Shown: positions 49,949-62,893, counted from the first letter of the stretch. The stretch is 64,000 nt of DNA from Synchiropus splendidus (GCF_027744825.2 NC_071349.1:7159001-7223000); one strand, 5' to 3'. The notes: generated by a model from the letters alone, not told the origin. A program made the numbers and translations.

Positions 49949-52701
49949 GTAATGTCCCTGTGACTGTAGGTGGATTGTGAGTTTTTGTCTCTGAGGGTGG
50001 TTTTATAACAATTAAAACCCTTTAATACCCTTTTTAATATCATAAAAGCTACTGTAAACGCACATCAAATAAATTAATTCTCCATCCATGTCACCTTCCA
50101 CTCTCTATTTCACTCGGTAAAAAGCATCCAGGGTGGACAGACAAAGTGGACGGAGGGAGGGAGAGAAAGGTTGTGTCCCCACCTGCTGAAATCAAGCGAG
50201 AGATTTATTGCTGCCCTCTAATACCCTGAGCCCACCCCAGACCTCTGAAAACACAGGCATAGCTGTTGTTTTTGACATTTTCCTATCAAGGATTAAGCCC
50301 TCTGCCCTCCCCAGATGCTCAAGCCCCACTTTACTCGAGTGCCTTTTGCTCTAAGAGCCACTCTCGTCTCTTCGTTTGCATAAATCCACTAAATGCCCCC
50401 CATTCCTACGTTAACACACTTTCTCTCACGTGCCTCATTGTATGAGTGTTGTTGTTTTTGTTGGTGGACTGAGAGCTTCATTTGCCAGTGTGTGTGTTTG
50501 TGTGTGTGATTTGCGGGGTGGAGGGGAGGTTGGCTGAAAGAAGAGAGAGAAATCCTTGAATGTGTTATTTGCTTTTAGCACTGTCGGCACATTGTTCCTC
50601 TCCCCATCCATTTTCCAAGCAATTTAAAGTGCAGTATTACACACAGATTTTTTTTTTTTTTTCGCCCAGAATCCCCTCACTCTAATGGAAGCAAAACATT
50701 ACAATAATGTCCTCGCTCCTTAAACCCAGCACTCGCAGCCTAAGCACTTTCAGGCCCCAATCGCTCTTTTCATCCCACACAACTTCTCTCTCTTTCTCTC
50801 TCACTCCTTTTCTGACTTTGTCTCTTCCTCCACAACTCTGAACCTCTCTAATATAGCAAAAACACTGCCTCATCTTGCACTTCCCGGCTTGAAAAATCCT
50901 GCCGCGGCACGCTTATTCAGAAATTCAGATAGTTATCAAAGTTTACAGGCGAGCGCTCCAAATCCATTTACTACTAATCTGCGACACTCGAATCCGTCCA
51001 CCAACACACACGGCCATTCAGGCGACCTTTTCATGTCTGTGGAATATGGGGAGACCTTTTTGTGGGTTTTAAAACTCAACTGGATGGCTTTAAAGAGTGT
51101 CGCTCCGACGAGGATCCCTCCAAATGTCAATTTCTATGGTGCAGATGCATTTAGGCCCGGAGAGGCTTTGACACATGTGTTGACAGTCTGACTTGGAACA
51201 TTATTGGAGCCATGCTCCAAGTGTGGGGAGGCTCAACAGACCTTAATGATGAGTTCAGAAACCGCAAAGTCGACAGTTTCACCGTGTCACCCCCCACTAT
51301 AGCTGCAACCGCTTCATCAATGTAATTCAAAAGAAGTCACAACACGAAGAAGCTTTTTGGCGGCTACTGTTGAAGCAAAAGTCGCCGTTCCATTTTGCAT
51401 GTTGACACAATGGTTCAATCAAATGTTTCCCCTCCTGCAGCAAAAATAGACTTAGACTGGCTTATTTTGTCTAAGCACGTGGGTTTTAGCTCCATAGCTG
51501 TGTAAATTAACTTTTGTCCGGAAAGCAGAAGTCTTCTGCACCTACTCTGCCCGATTATTGCATAGTTGGTTGTAAAATCTGGTGTTCTAACTGTGAAATT
51601 TAAGTATCCTCCATCCGCTCACTGATGTTTTACAGGCTGGGATCTGTCAATGTGAGCATTTGCAAGTAGTACTCGCACATGGATTGCTAAAAAACACGCT
51701 CATACATTCAGCACTGTTAACTCTGAATGTCAATGTGTTGGATTGTAGGAAGGAAAGTGCAGGAAACCCAGCAGAAAGTGAAAATGAGTCTCAAATAATA
51801 TCCTGATGTTCAAGCAATTTTTTTGTAGTAAATAATATTTGGGTGAAAGTTGCAGCCCCTGCGTCTCTGAGTGGGAAGCACACCTGTGTTTGGCTCTCGG
51901 AATGAAAAGTAGAAAAACAAAATTGAATGTTCATCCTCCCTTGGCAACGTCCATGCCATGTGATGGTCAAATAAATCACGTTTCAAAAGTAGCTTGAGTG
52001 ATGATAACCTGTGGACAACCGTGGTTTAGCTTAGCTCAAACGTACGGCTTGTGGACCACATGCAGTGCGTTGCCCTTAATTTATGTGGCCCTCATGACTT
52101 TTCATCATTGATTATTAAATGAATTCAAAATGTTACTCAATAGTTATTTTTAGGTTTTGAAAATGAAGACCTAACTTAGCAAAATAGTGAACCCCAACGC
52201 TATTAATAGATAGATTAAAAAGTTAAGCTGTTATTGCTCTTTTTGTATTACTTGTCCCGTAAAATTCAAAATATATATGTATTGAAAAAAAATATCTTGT
52301 AATAAGGTGTCTATTTACATGTTGTACCTGCAGTTCTGCAACTGAGATGTTCCCACTTCAACATATTCATGATCCACATTGAGAATAAAATGTATCTAAG
52401 CTTAAACACATTTGATCATGAATTAACATATTTATATATATGAATTTTCTGTCATGTTATATATAGTCATTTAAGGCTCTCTGTCTTCTTTCCTTTTGTC
52501 TTTTGGCCCAACAGTCCTAGTATATTTAATGGCCAAACCCTGACTATGACATGGAAAGAGAAAAAAATGACTGAAAATGATCTGTTCATTCATGAGTTGT
52601 GTTTACAGTATGTTGTAGCGTGTGTTAAACACGCTAAACCTAGTCATTTTAGACATCTGCAAATAAGCATCATTTTGGTGTGTGCTGTGTTTGTACTGCA
52701 G
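49949..52701 (+). other. arid1b intron B-C (2,753 bases)
   Basis: It runs from GTAATG to TACTGCAG. It holds an unremarkable mixed sequence and one antisense dispersed-repeat fragment at 52030-52098. I see no other feature. Confidence 0.85.
52030..52098 (-). repeat. Dispersed repeat family X, copy 3 (inverted)
   Basis: The complement reads TCATGAGGGCCACATAAATT, then AAGGGCAACGCACTGCATGT, matching the head of copy 1 (TCATGAGGGCCACATGAACA). Confidence 0.55.
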
Positions 52702-52881
52702 GATTCATGCCCAACATGCAGAGGAGTCAGCCTGGCTCACAGTTTCCCCCTCCTCCCTCTGGTCCACCTGTCTCCCCTCACCCAGCTTCTGGGGGTCCTG
52801 TGTATCCAGGGATGGGTCCCTACTCTCAAAGTGGCAGTACAGGTCCCTATGGCTCACAAGGATCACAGTACGGACACCAAG
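52702..52881 (+). CDS. arid1b: arid1b-like internal exon C
   Basis: This is a 180-base exon with acceptor TGTACTGCAG and donor CAAG|GTGGGA, phase 1 on both sides. It encodes G-FMPNMQRSQPGSQFPPPPSG, then PPVSPHPASGG, then VYPGMGPYSQ, and ends in SQGSQYGHQG. The order of motifs (FM..QR, SPHP..GG, YG.Q..QYG.QG) follows the human ARID1A/1B segment upstream of the ARID domain. VSPHPASGG is closer to ARID1B (MSPHPSPGG) and PGMGPYSQ is closer to ARID1A (TGMGSYQQ). Because its length is a multiple of three and both ends share a phase, it could be skipped without a frameshift. The protein segment is disordered and rich in Pro, Ser, Gly, Tyr and Gln, the kind of composition linked to weak multivalent contacts in BAF subunits. 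Confidence 0.9.
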
Positions 52882-55044
52882 GTGGGAGACTGTTTAAAAT
52901 GCTTGTCAAAATGACTCATCCTTTCTTTTTACATGCTCCTTCTGATTCACACATTTCTCGCTGAATTCACAAAAGACTGGAAAATGTTTAAATCCATTAA
53001 ACGCTGCCAAGAAAAGGTCAGCTCATGTAAGATGAGTGCTACAAAGGAAGCATTAATTGAGAGATCTATTTTTGTCGGAAACAAAACTACAGAATTAGAA
53101 GCTTTTTTTGGCTCAAGTTAAGGTTTAATTTGTATTAGCCATGAAAAATGCAGGCAGACGGCGGTTCTGAGTGACCGGATCAGGTTTGTTCTCTGCTTTG
53201 GCCTTGTCCTGGTGAACACATTTGTCCAACACATTCCGACGAAGGCCACAGAAGAGTTCGCGCTCAGATGTAAGAGCCACATTTGTCTTCCCTGGCAACA
53301 ATGGCCTCTGTTTCGTCGTCACTTTGGGCCTTGACATCGCTGCCTTTGGTTTGAAAGAGATTTTGTTAATGAGGATTCTGTTTCTGTATTCTTCTGAGTC
53401 CCATGGCCACAAAGAGCGACGGAGAGCTCCCTTATCGTCTGGTGAGTTTCACTGCCGGTATTAAACTCCAGCTCTCTGAGTCTGAGTCTCTTGCAATATT
53501 CATAAGACACTTGAACCTGAGACCGATCTTTTGGCCCGACTCGAGACGCTGAGGCAGGTCGAGACTAGATTATGACGGGCGGCTTCTTGTCAGCTGAATG
53601 ACAAGGAAGGGGAAGTCAGAGAGCAGAGGATGCGGCTCTTAGAAATAGCTCCTCAGTCCCATTTATGTCTTCGACTATGCCTTAAAGGTGCATAGGATGT
53701 GACAAAATGAGGTAGCAGAGTAAATGTTTTTCAAAATTCTTATGGCGTTTTCATAGTGAGCAGAGGCAGCCTGTCCGGAATTTGTTAGTCTGTTATTGAT
53801 TTTCGCCTTTTCACACACCGGTTCCTGAACACTTGAGGGGGAAACCTCCCAACTAAGTTCAGCGTGGAAAGTTCCTGCTTCTGTCAACAGACCAGATCAA
53901 ACATTGCACCCGTTTCATGTTTCATTGTGTCACCTTGATAAACGCTATCCTCTGGCGTGTGTGCCCTTGTTCCCCAAAATTCCAGCTTTTCCCTCACATT
54001 CATTAATTGCCTTAATGCATCTGCTATTTGGACTCTCTTCTCCACCCACTCTAATCTCTTAATGTGACTTTGCCCGGGCTGACAGCCCAGAAAAGCAGAG
54101 AGGTTTGAAGAAAGAGGGAGACAGCCAGGCAGACGAGCCCGCTTGAAGCTCTGGAGGAAGATGAGCGTGAAATCTCTCTCAGATGACAGATGAGATGTTC
54201 CCATCAGAAACAGAAAGAGCAACTCAGTCTCCATGTGTTTGCATCACAAATATACTCAGGAATAGAATTCAAGCTTGTCTTTCAGAACCCAGGCGTTGTT
54301 AGAACCCACCTAGCGGCTCCCGCATGTCTGATCTGTGTTATCACACCGCAATAAAGGCACAATTTCCAAAACAGCTTCCATTTGATTCTGCCATTGCCAG
54401 ACTTTAATTCGCAGTTCATAGTGTTCCGATTAAAGTCGATGTCTCTCAAGTCACCACTGGTCATTTGCAAGCATATTCCCAAACTGACCAACATCGCACG
54501 ATTAAGAATGAAATTGTTATGTTTGCAGAACATCGCCAGCTCTTGTTATATCAGCTCGACCTGGAGGACAGCTGTTGGTTATCGTTTCAGACGGCTGCTC
54601 CATCTGCCTCCATTTTCTCTCCACAACTCACGATCAAATTAGCCATTCGCTGACACCAAACTGCACTTAAGCTTCCTGAAAGTGATGTTTTTGGCTGGTT
54701 ATCCTAAATTTGGACATTAAAATGTGCAGCAATATTGGAGGGATAACACACACCAACTGTGACTTCCTCAAATCCAGTGTCTTCATTTCATTTGAACATA
54801 GCAATAATCTTTATCTGAAACTTTAGGTCTTTATCAAATCTTGGATTAGCTCACTATCACTGAAATTATAATATTTTCACAGGTAAATTGCACTTATGCT
54901 TGAAATGAGCAAACAACTTGATGTCCATTTAGCCTTCCTTTATGTCCAAAAACGTGCCCATCCTTTTCAATCAATGTTACCATCACGCGTCGCATTGCTG
55001 TTCACCAATATATCCACCAGGGGCAGCCCAGAGTCAAAAGGTTA
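52882..55044. other. Intronic block with no gene recognised
   Basis: Mixed sequence without microsatellites. No exon or repeat family recognised. Confidence 0.45.
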
Positions 55045-55372
55045 CAACCTTAACAAACTCCGGCTGTGAACGAAGTATCGATGATGTACCTCTTCACAAA
55101 AGACGTTGGAGGAAGTAGTGGTCAGTGAGGCTTTTAAATATATACTGTATCGCTTCTTGGAGGACGGAGAATTTCCGCTATTGTTATGTCTTCTTCGTGT
55201 CTTATTATATACTTATTATATACTGGACAGCAACACTGCCCCCCATGGTTTTTTGTGGTACTGCTCTCTTTGGCCCATATTCATAAGATCTGTGGAAATG
55301 TGCAGCTATATAGACGAAATGAACACAAAGCACAGACAGATCCATCCATATCCATATGTAACATTTAGCATC
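55045..55372 (+). repeat. Dispersed repeat family Y, copy 2
   Basis: Colinear with copy 1 at 20509-20798. Its middle differs by an AT-rich stretch near 55190-55225. It ends CATATGTAACATTTAGCATCC and is followed about 100 bases later by a (TA)n tract. Confidence 0.7.
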
Positions 55373-55475
55373 CATTAATGTTTCCTGCACCAATAATATT
55401 CTGCTTCTTGATATTAATCCCACTGCCCTCCTCCTCTTGAACATACTCACTTCAAGAACATTTTGTGAGATGTTG

Positions 55476-55478
<3 letters not shown>

Positions 55479-55532
<54 letters not shown>
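55479..55532. repeat. (TA)n microsatellite
   Basis: About twenty-seven TA units. Confidence 0.97.
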
Positions 55533-55534
<2 letters not shown>

Positions 55535-58500
55535 TCTGGAACCTTCCTTTACGACCATTATGATATTCTGCCACAGTTTAAACCCATCTATATATGTTTA
55601 GCTTGTAAGTTTGTGGGGACAGCAGCTATAGTAAAGAGACCCAGACTTTGCTTTCCACTGAAACCCCAGCTGAAGTGTTAGGATATCTTAACTTTGTCTG
55701 TATGTCATGAAGAAGAGTCAGTTAGGAAGAAGAGTCACAAAGTCATCACTAGGTTACAAGCCTTCTCCTCTGGGTGACCCACACTTGAATAACACAACGG
55801 TATAGTACAGTCATAACCGTGTTTCTGACTGAACTGGGCTGTAGCTCAGTCCAAAAACAAAGAGAAAACTGAGGAGACCTATCGCGTGACTCAGCAGGGG
55901 AGCCCGGGGGAAGAGCACCTTTTTCAAGAGGAAAATTGACAGGTGTGTGGAGCTTGAAAGCCTAAAGGCCTTTACCAGTTCTGCTTCTGCCCCAACACCC
56001 TGCCTGGGAAGGTGCTGAGGTGGCTGGTTGCGGATGTGGAAGCCTCAGGCTGGAGGAGATGAGTGAAGAATATCATCAACCTGCCTAGACATACCTGTAC
56101 ACAGAAGACATCTGCTGCTTCCTCTAATACACTTAGTTTCAAACATGGATATGCATTACTGACCTAGCTGAGCTTCATCTGTGTTCTCATTTAAACACCC
56201 CACCACCCACCTCTATCCTTCTTTGTAATCTTTAACATTAGCTGTGGTATATCTACCTTGCTGTATGCCTGGTCAGATTGTTGGATTTAACATTTTATTA
56301 CTCCTTTCATCCAACCGTAATCTACATTCCAGCCCCTGATGGAATTCACTGATGAAGAGGGCTCGTGGTGCACCATCGCTCAATACAGCTTTGCTGCCAC
56401 TGAGAGCACCCCGACCTGCGTCAAGTCTGCTGAGGGAGCAACAGACTGTAATCTGCTCGGTCACACTCCAGCTCTCCCCCGGGACGGCAGGGATTAGGCC
56501 CGGCGCAGAGTTTGGCGTCCACCAAATGCGTGACCATGCTGGGAATTTCCATGTAATTGTAAAAGAAGCGCCATGAGCTCTCCTTATTCTTCTCCTCCCC
56601 TCCATCATGCTATAAATACCACTGAGACCCCCCCAAAGGCAGCCAGTGCCCAAGATGCAGGCAGGAAAGTGAAGCACAAGGACAGTAGGGGGAAGGAAGA
56701 TAATATATTCTCGCTGTCCTATCCTCCTCTGGTCCTTTCTTGATCTGCACCCAGATTAGCTGGAGCGGGAGAGAAGGTAAATCAGGTGAAAGATGGAAGT
56801 TTATGTGAGGTTTTGCATTTCTTATCAGTAAACATCGTGATTTAGATCTTAGGTAGCCTATTTTTTAAGCGCGAGGCTTTCACTTTGATCGCATGAATCA
56901 CATCTCAGGATGAATTTATAACATCAAGCGAGAGTTGTGTTGTAGCTGTGAGAGTATACACCCATGCTGGTCGACAGGCTGTCGGTGACGGAGATCTCAG
57001 CCATCTAATCTTGAGTCTGCTCTAAGGCCATCTACCATTGAAGAATGCCTGCAACACATTGCCAGCCTTCCCAATGTTCAATTCAACACTCCTCGATGAG
57101 TGCCACATGCAAAAAAGATTTGCTCAACTGCAAAAGACAAATCATTGTGTTCAGTTTTTTAAGATACCAGGTGTGTTTATCCTTAACATGTGCCACTGTC
57201 TAACACACCTTGTGCGCCACTGAAAATTGATTTCATCTTGATCATATTCTTCCAGCAGCCTTCCTTAAATACAAAGGCAGAGAAAAGCGCTATTACCTCA
57301 CAGTTACAAGTCATTCTTCTTTTTGCTCTCTTGTGTTTTAAAGTATCCTTCTCTCCCCTGAATGCTTCCCCATTATAGCCCCAAAACCCTTGACAGGTGT
57401 CAGCCCTGCTCGGCTCACAAACCCTCCAAAGCCTCCCAAGATATAATCCGCTTCCTCTTTCCTCATCTCCCACTGTAGATTTCATCACAATATCTGGTCG
57501 AGCTCAACCCGAGCTGCTGGCTTTTCTGGGAAAAGACTTTTTTATTTTGATTCAATATAAATCCTATCTTGGGGGTTAGTAGGGCAGAAGTCCCTCCCAC
57601 ATGCTTTTTCCGCCCTTTCCTCCAGTCACACTCTTCTCGCACCCTCTGTTGGACTTATGTCATGTGGAAAGTGTCTTCACTGAAGCAGCTCAAGGACACA
57701 GAGAACCCATTTCCATTTTTGGAGTCATTTTTCTGTTCATTCAACTTCTCCTTGCTGGTGAAAAAAGCCTTCAGGTTTTAAGGGACTTGATCCCCTTTTC
57801 CAGCAAAGGATTAAGCAGTGAGGCCCAACCGAAGCACCCTTAATCAAATCAAAATAAATAACACCCTCCACAATAGAACATGCTCCTTTAGTCCGCTTCT
57901 CTTTTGCAGATTTGTGCTTCAGTCAGTGGTAACGTTTTAGAACCCACTGCTGAGACAAAATATTGGCATATTGGCTGATTTGTCCATTGATACTGTGAAA
58001 TATAGCCTGAATATTCAGACTAGTAGTATTGGTCAGTAGTCATTCAGACACCTTTTACATTTTTAAACTCCAACTTTTTCTGAATTCCTCTGGGTTTTTA
58101 AGACAAGCAGTGTTGTCTCTTTCTAAAACAAAGGCAAACCTCCGCAGAGGATAGCATGTTTGTTTTGTATCTGATCCTATCCCCTGTAAGTCGCCCCAGC
58201 AGCCTGGGCTCTATACATGTTGTGTCTTTCCCTGAGATAATTTTCCAGTCTGGTAATAATTCAGCTGGAGCCAAAGTGGAGCTTTTAGAGCTAAAATGCT
58301 GGGGTTTAAGTGTGCCTTTAGGAAAGCTTCTGGCACCTCCGGCATGTGGCACTTCGGGGCAGCAAGAAAACGTTTTCTGCAGATTACAGCTCCTCTCAAG
58401 TGTTTCACAAAGTCAGCCTTAAGCTCAGCAATTGTCCCCCGGGCCATCCGGCAACCCGCCGCTCGCCAAGAATGTCACTTGACCACACCCTCTTCATGTT

Positions 58501-58800
58501 TTCCAGCCCTCCACGGGTGGCTCTGATCCGAATTAAGCGCCGCACTTTTCATTCCTCACCTGTCGCAGCAATGATATTTTGATGGATGGATTTGCTGAAA
58601 GTGTCGCTGTTGTCGGTCAGAGTCTGTTAGCCTGATAAACACTCTGTAAATGAAGTGATTTATAGCCACCGTACACAAGTACAGTACTTCATTGCTGCCA
58701 CTTCCTGACAGTCTTCTAAATAATCCATCAACTTGAAGTGTCAAATTTTATTGTCTGTTTAAAATCCTGACAGATTTGGTGATTTGTCATCTTTGTCTAG
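55533..58800. other. Intronic block before exon D, no gene recognised
   Basis: Mixed sequence. A 134-codon minus-strand frame at 56273-56677 has no recognisable domain and overlaps a possible conserved block. Nothing else stands out before the exon D acceptor. Confidence 0.45.
56340..56590. promoter_or_regulatory. Candidate conserved non-coding element
   Basis: GC-balanced, repeat-free stretch with GATTAGGCCCGGCGC, GGGAATTTCCATGTAATTG and GCGCCATGAGC words; GGGAATTTCC is an NF-kappaB-like site. Function inferred from texture only. Confidence 0.25.
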
Positions 58801-59101
58801 GGAGTTATCCTCGGACCTCCAGCTACAGTGGGAACGGCAACTATAACGGCCCTGGATCTGGAATGACCAACAATCTCAACATGAATGCCAACAGCCCCAT
58901 GCACGGCCAGGGGCCTGGAATGCGGCATCACAGTGCGAGTAACCCCAACAGGGTGTATCCCCCCATGGCACCGTGTTCTCCCAGCATGCCGCAGCCTGCA
59001 GCAGCTGGAATGGGACCTCCTGTTTTGGGAAACTCGACTCGCAAAACCCAAGAGACAGGTGCAGCCCCTGTACCAAGCTCAGCCAACGCCACACACAACA
59101 G
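58801..59101 (+). CDS. arid1b: arid1b-like internal exon D
   Basis: This 301-base exon follows acceptor TTTGTCTAG and ends at donor AACAG|GTAACC. It enters in phase 1, completing a Gly codon, and leaves in phase 2, which would need a purine-type completion such as AG|G for Arg. It encodes SYPRTSSYSGNGNYNGPGSG, then NNLNMNANSPMHGQGPG, a shortened linker with RVYPPMAPCSPSMPQ, GMGPP, and RKTQETG, ending in ATHNR. MHGQGPG, GPGSGM and GMGPP correspond to human ARID1B; RKTQET is closer to human ARID1A (ARID1B has RKAQEA). The linker after MHGQGPG appears shorter than in the human proteins, as I recall them. The next exon, expected to begin with a Gln- or Pro-rich GxxPGMNQ block, was not found before the window end. 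Confidence 0.9.
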
Positions 59102-61294
59102 GTAACCGTTCTTGTCTTATTCTGCTGAACTTGTCTGGCTGCAGGGGTGCAGGAAACATTAATGGCTGCTAAATGCCATGAATTTTGGCGGCAGCGGTTT
59201 GCTAATTTCCTTTTCCGCTGACTCGACTGAATAATAAGTGACAAGCCAAGATGCCCCCACAGTACAACAGCTGAATGACTGCTGGGTTAGCTCATTGAGT
59301 ACTTGGTTCACATATGCACAGTCTCGTCCATAGATAGACCTCTAGTGGTGGTCACAAAAATACAAGAGTAAATTTAAATAATAATAAAAAAACATCATAT
59401 GAATATAGTGCGCTAAACCCATATGCAAAAAAATAGGTTCTTTTGAAACCAATAGACTGCTACTTTGACCTGCAAGTGGGACAGAATGCTGAATAACAAT
59501 GTCCAACAAGAGTTCAACAAATGTCCCAAACAGTTCAGTGTGGAGAGAAATGGTCATGTGCTAGGCGAAAACATGAGGACACAAGACCAAAAGGACAAGT
59601 TAGGGAGCTAATGCTAAACCAGCAGAGGAAAACTCAAGAGTGCACATCCAACAACTGCAAGGAGATAGGATGACCATGGAAAGCTGTTCGGCAAGATCAC
59701 GGACATCTATTCTATTTTTTTCTTGAGAAATTTCATTTTGATACTTCTAGTTTCCTGCTGATGCGTAAGACAGGTGACTTTTCAGTGGAGCGTTAATGAT
59801 GCAGAGCTTTGAGAACAAGGTTCATTTTACCTTCACCTGCACTCATCCAGACATCACGATAACCTGTTTACCGATACAGCCATCATCCTTAAATGGCATA
59901 TCGTTTTGCGCCAAACTGGAAGCGTGCGTGATGAAGTGCCGTTTGAGAGCCACGGGTGTCATGGTTGAATCTGTTATTGCTGTTGTCACCTTCATGATCG
60001 TCTCAGTAGTCATCATTATCATCCCCGCCTCCTTCTAATGGCAACAACAAATCAAAATACACCTAAGACCCTTTCTGTCAGGGAGGGACGGCGAGAGTTG
60101 CAGCGCGGCTGACAGTACGCGCTATGAGATTAATGACGGGCTTCGCGCACACAGCAGTGCCAATGCTGGAGGTGCGGTTAACAAATCGTTGGTCTGTCAA
60201 TAACAAGCAACGTGGCGTGATTTCCACTGCTGGGACCAGTCACACATTCCGTCATTCGCTCGTCCCATTCACTCAGACGTGACTCAGGTGTCAGTTGCTG
60301 CTGGACCTCAGGAGGAGCTCAGCGTGCCTGTCACTGGCAGCAAGCTTAATAAACTGTTGAAATGAATTCTCCTTCTGTAAATCTTTGTTTATTTGAGCAG
60401 TTTTAATGCTGATGAGGCACGCTTTCGATGATAAAACATCAGTAGCTGTTAGAATATTTGCTCACTTTAAGATGTGTGTCACTGGTGTTCATTTTTTTTT
60501 CATATTTTCGTCTTTATTCAGAGTTACTTTCAGGGTGTAAAGATGACAACAGATAGGAAGACTGAAAAAACATGTCGCTGCTGTCGTCTGCTGTCTCTCT
60601 TTCCTTCTCTAGTTTCTTCCGTCTGTTCTGTTTGCTGTCCTCCCACCTGTTTCTCGCTCTGTTTTTTTAAAATAACTCTCCCAACTCTATGTTCCTCTCT
60701 GTGCAGCATCTATTATCCTACCCAGACTGTTTTATCTTGCTCCTCTTTCTTCCTCCCAATTTGTTTTTTTGTTCTCTGCTGACTTCAGCTCAGCCTTGTT
60801 ATGTTTTTCTCCCTCAGATCCCACTTTAGAACATCTGAGGGAGATCAGGAGGAAAATTGGCCTCCGCAAAACCTGCAGTTAAAGGCTCCAGCGCCCTGTT
60901 TGCTCTCCAGATCTCTGCGCTGAAACATTCAGACCTAGTTCTTCCCTGCCTCAGAAACAAGTTGTTAGCAGCAGCTCATTGTCTGGCTTTCCGCTTTGAT
61001 GCTTGACCCGACCGAATCGCCACAAACTTCCCACTCCCTTCATTTCAAATCAGCAGACAATGTCTTTTTTAACAATGAATGTGAGTTGAAAAACAGGGCT
61101 GCTCCTGCCTATTTTTGAGACTGGCAGGAAGTGATGTCAGATGGCGCTAAAGGGACGTTGTAACAACATACTAAAATACTTGAGATTGAGATGACCTCAA
61201 GTTCGCCATTCTGACTCCTCCTTTTCATCATCTAATACTAGTTTTAGTGAGTTTTAGATAGTAGCAACTACTGGTGGTAAATGCTGAAACCTTT
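59102..61294. other. Intronic block with no gene recognised
   Basis: Mixed sequence with a pyrimidine-rich patch at about 60590-60780. No further ARID1 exon found. Confidence 0.45.
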
Positions 61295-61400
61295 TCAGAA
61301 TCAGAAAACTTTATTAATCCCAAGAGAAATTATGTTCGTAACATTCTCTGTACCCAACATATCACAATAAAATAGAAGGAAATAATATTATAAAGTGCAA
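61295..61400 (-). mobile_element. Rex1-like non-LTR retrotransposon tail fragment
   Basis: The text TCAGAATCAGAAAACTTTAT, TAATCCCAAGAGAAATT is the reverse complement of a 3' tail I associate with Rex1-type LINEs of teleosts (AATTTCCCTTGGGATTAATAA and so on). Only about 100 bases remain. Confidence 0.6.
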
Positions 61401-61596
61401 AAAGTTATACAAAAGAGCTTAGAAACATTTTATTTTATTTTTATTATTTTTAATTTATTTATTTTATTCTTGCCTCTCCTTGAATTTGCGTTGGTCGATA
61501 CCTGTAAAGACACCTGCTTTCTATTCTTTGATTCTGAATTATTTATCTCTGTTTTCCCCGTAGTGTGTTTTAACCTCAAAAATTGGCCTTTAGTTA

Positions 61597-61690
61597 CCGT
61601 GTTTTTCAGACTAGAAATCACTCCAGAGTATAAGTCGTATCAGTCAAAGAACACATCCAGAAGTAAAAAAAAAACACCACAAACGTCATG
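61597..61690 (+). mobile_element. Decayed DNA-element terminus
   Basis: ACCGTGTTTTTCAGACTAGA, then AATCACTCCAGAGTATAAGT, CGTATCAGTCAAAGAACACA match in outline a common vertebrate non-autonomous element end (ACCGTATTTTCCGGACTATA, AGTCGC...CGGAGTATAAGTCGCACCAG). The matching far end was not located with confidence; AATTTATATAAGTCACAGG near 61949-61967 is a possible remnant. Confidence 0.55.
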
Positions 61691-62893
61691 AGGAGTGAAT
61701 AAACAAGCTTGTCTGCTGTCGCTCTCACCTGGTCCATCTCGTCACTCAATACATTTTTTTCCCATTGAAAGAAACCAAAAACCAACACAGTCGTGTCCAT
61801 TTCTCTGATTCTGACCAGTCGGCAGTGGGATATAATAAAGTTCACAGGGGCACATCACAGACGTTTACTGTATGTCTAGGTCATGTCGGTCAGTGTGAAA
61901 TAAGGATTAAGAACGTGAAATAATAAGTTTATATTTATACTACTTATAATTTATATAAGTCACAGGAATTCATGACTCACTGAGAATTTGGGAAAGAAGT
62001 GAAACTTATAGACATTTCTCAGTGCACCAGTTACAGTTGCACACCATGTGATGCCATAACCAAAACAGCTATAATGTTTTAAGTTTTAAAATAACTCCAG
62101 AATAGAAGTACAAAACCCTGATATTTAATTGAATTTAACTTAATTCGATTGGGATCAAATACAAATAATACATTTTAAAACCTCGAATTATTTATTTTTT
62201 ATTCTCACGTCAAGTTGAAACTTGAGTATTAAAAAGTATTATTTGAAGCATCCTGGCAGTCGTATTTCCCTGGCTGCTTGTTCTTCATGCTATATGAACC
62301 CTGATTCATACACTGAAGATACAGCGTGTCATGGAGAGTCCCAGCTCCGGGTCACTGGATCACAGTCGAAATTGGTACCTTGGTGGCGCCTTGAAAATAG
62401 ACCCCTCCGAGTCCCACCGACAGAACGTGTTTTTTGAGTGTCAAAAATTGACAGCAGTTATTTTAATGCAGCGTGTTCATGCGTGTAACACAATTCAAAA
62501 TGTATTTTCAGGCTGCCCGTTCCAGCGTCTTGCCCAAAAAGACTGTGGCGCTCCTCTTCATGTTGATTAATCGCAGCTTAAACGGGTTGACATACTGTGT
62601 TTAGCACGGACGATGAAACATGGAGCTGTCAGTGTGGAAGAGAAACAAGTTTGTTTGCCGGATAGGTGTGGCAGGAGATTTTTCATGCGCGGTGGATTGA
62701 TGTCAGAGAATTTTGGGAAAGCGTGGGGAACAGGAAGTATTAAAAGGTATAAGCTTTTCTTGGCGTCAGCTTCTGAGGACAAAATTGGCTTTTCAAATGA
62801 CTTTCCAGCGCTGCCAGCGACACTCTACAAAAAGTTCCTGGAGCTATAGGAATAGGCTCTGTCGAAAAAATAAGCACTTAGCTGAAGAAGAGC

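Larger units (their letters stand above)
52882..58800 (+). other. arid1b intron C-D (5,919 bases)
   Basis: It runs from GTGGGA to TTTGTCTAG. It contains a second copy of a dispersed repeat (55045-55372), a (TA)n tract directly after it, and a mixed-composition block at 56340-56590 that may be conserved. Confidence 0.85.

Noticed and set aside
56273..56677. 134-codon minus-strand frame as a gene
   Set aside because: No family motif, no signal or membrane segment, and located inside an intron; kept only as a note on a possible conserved block.
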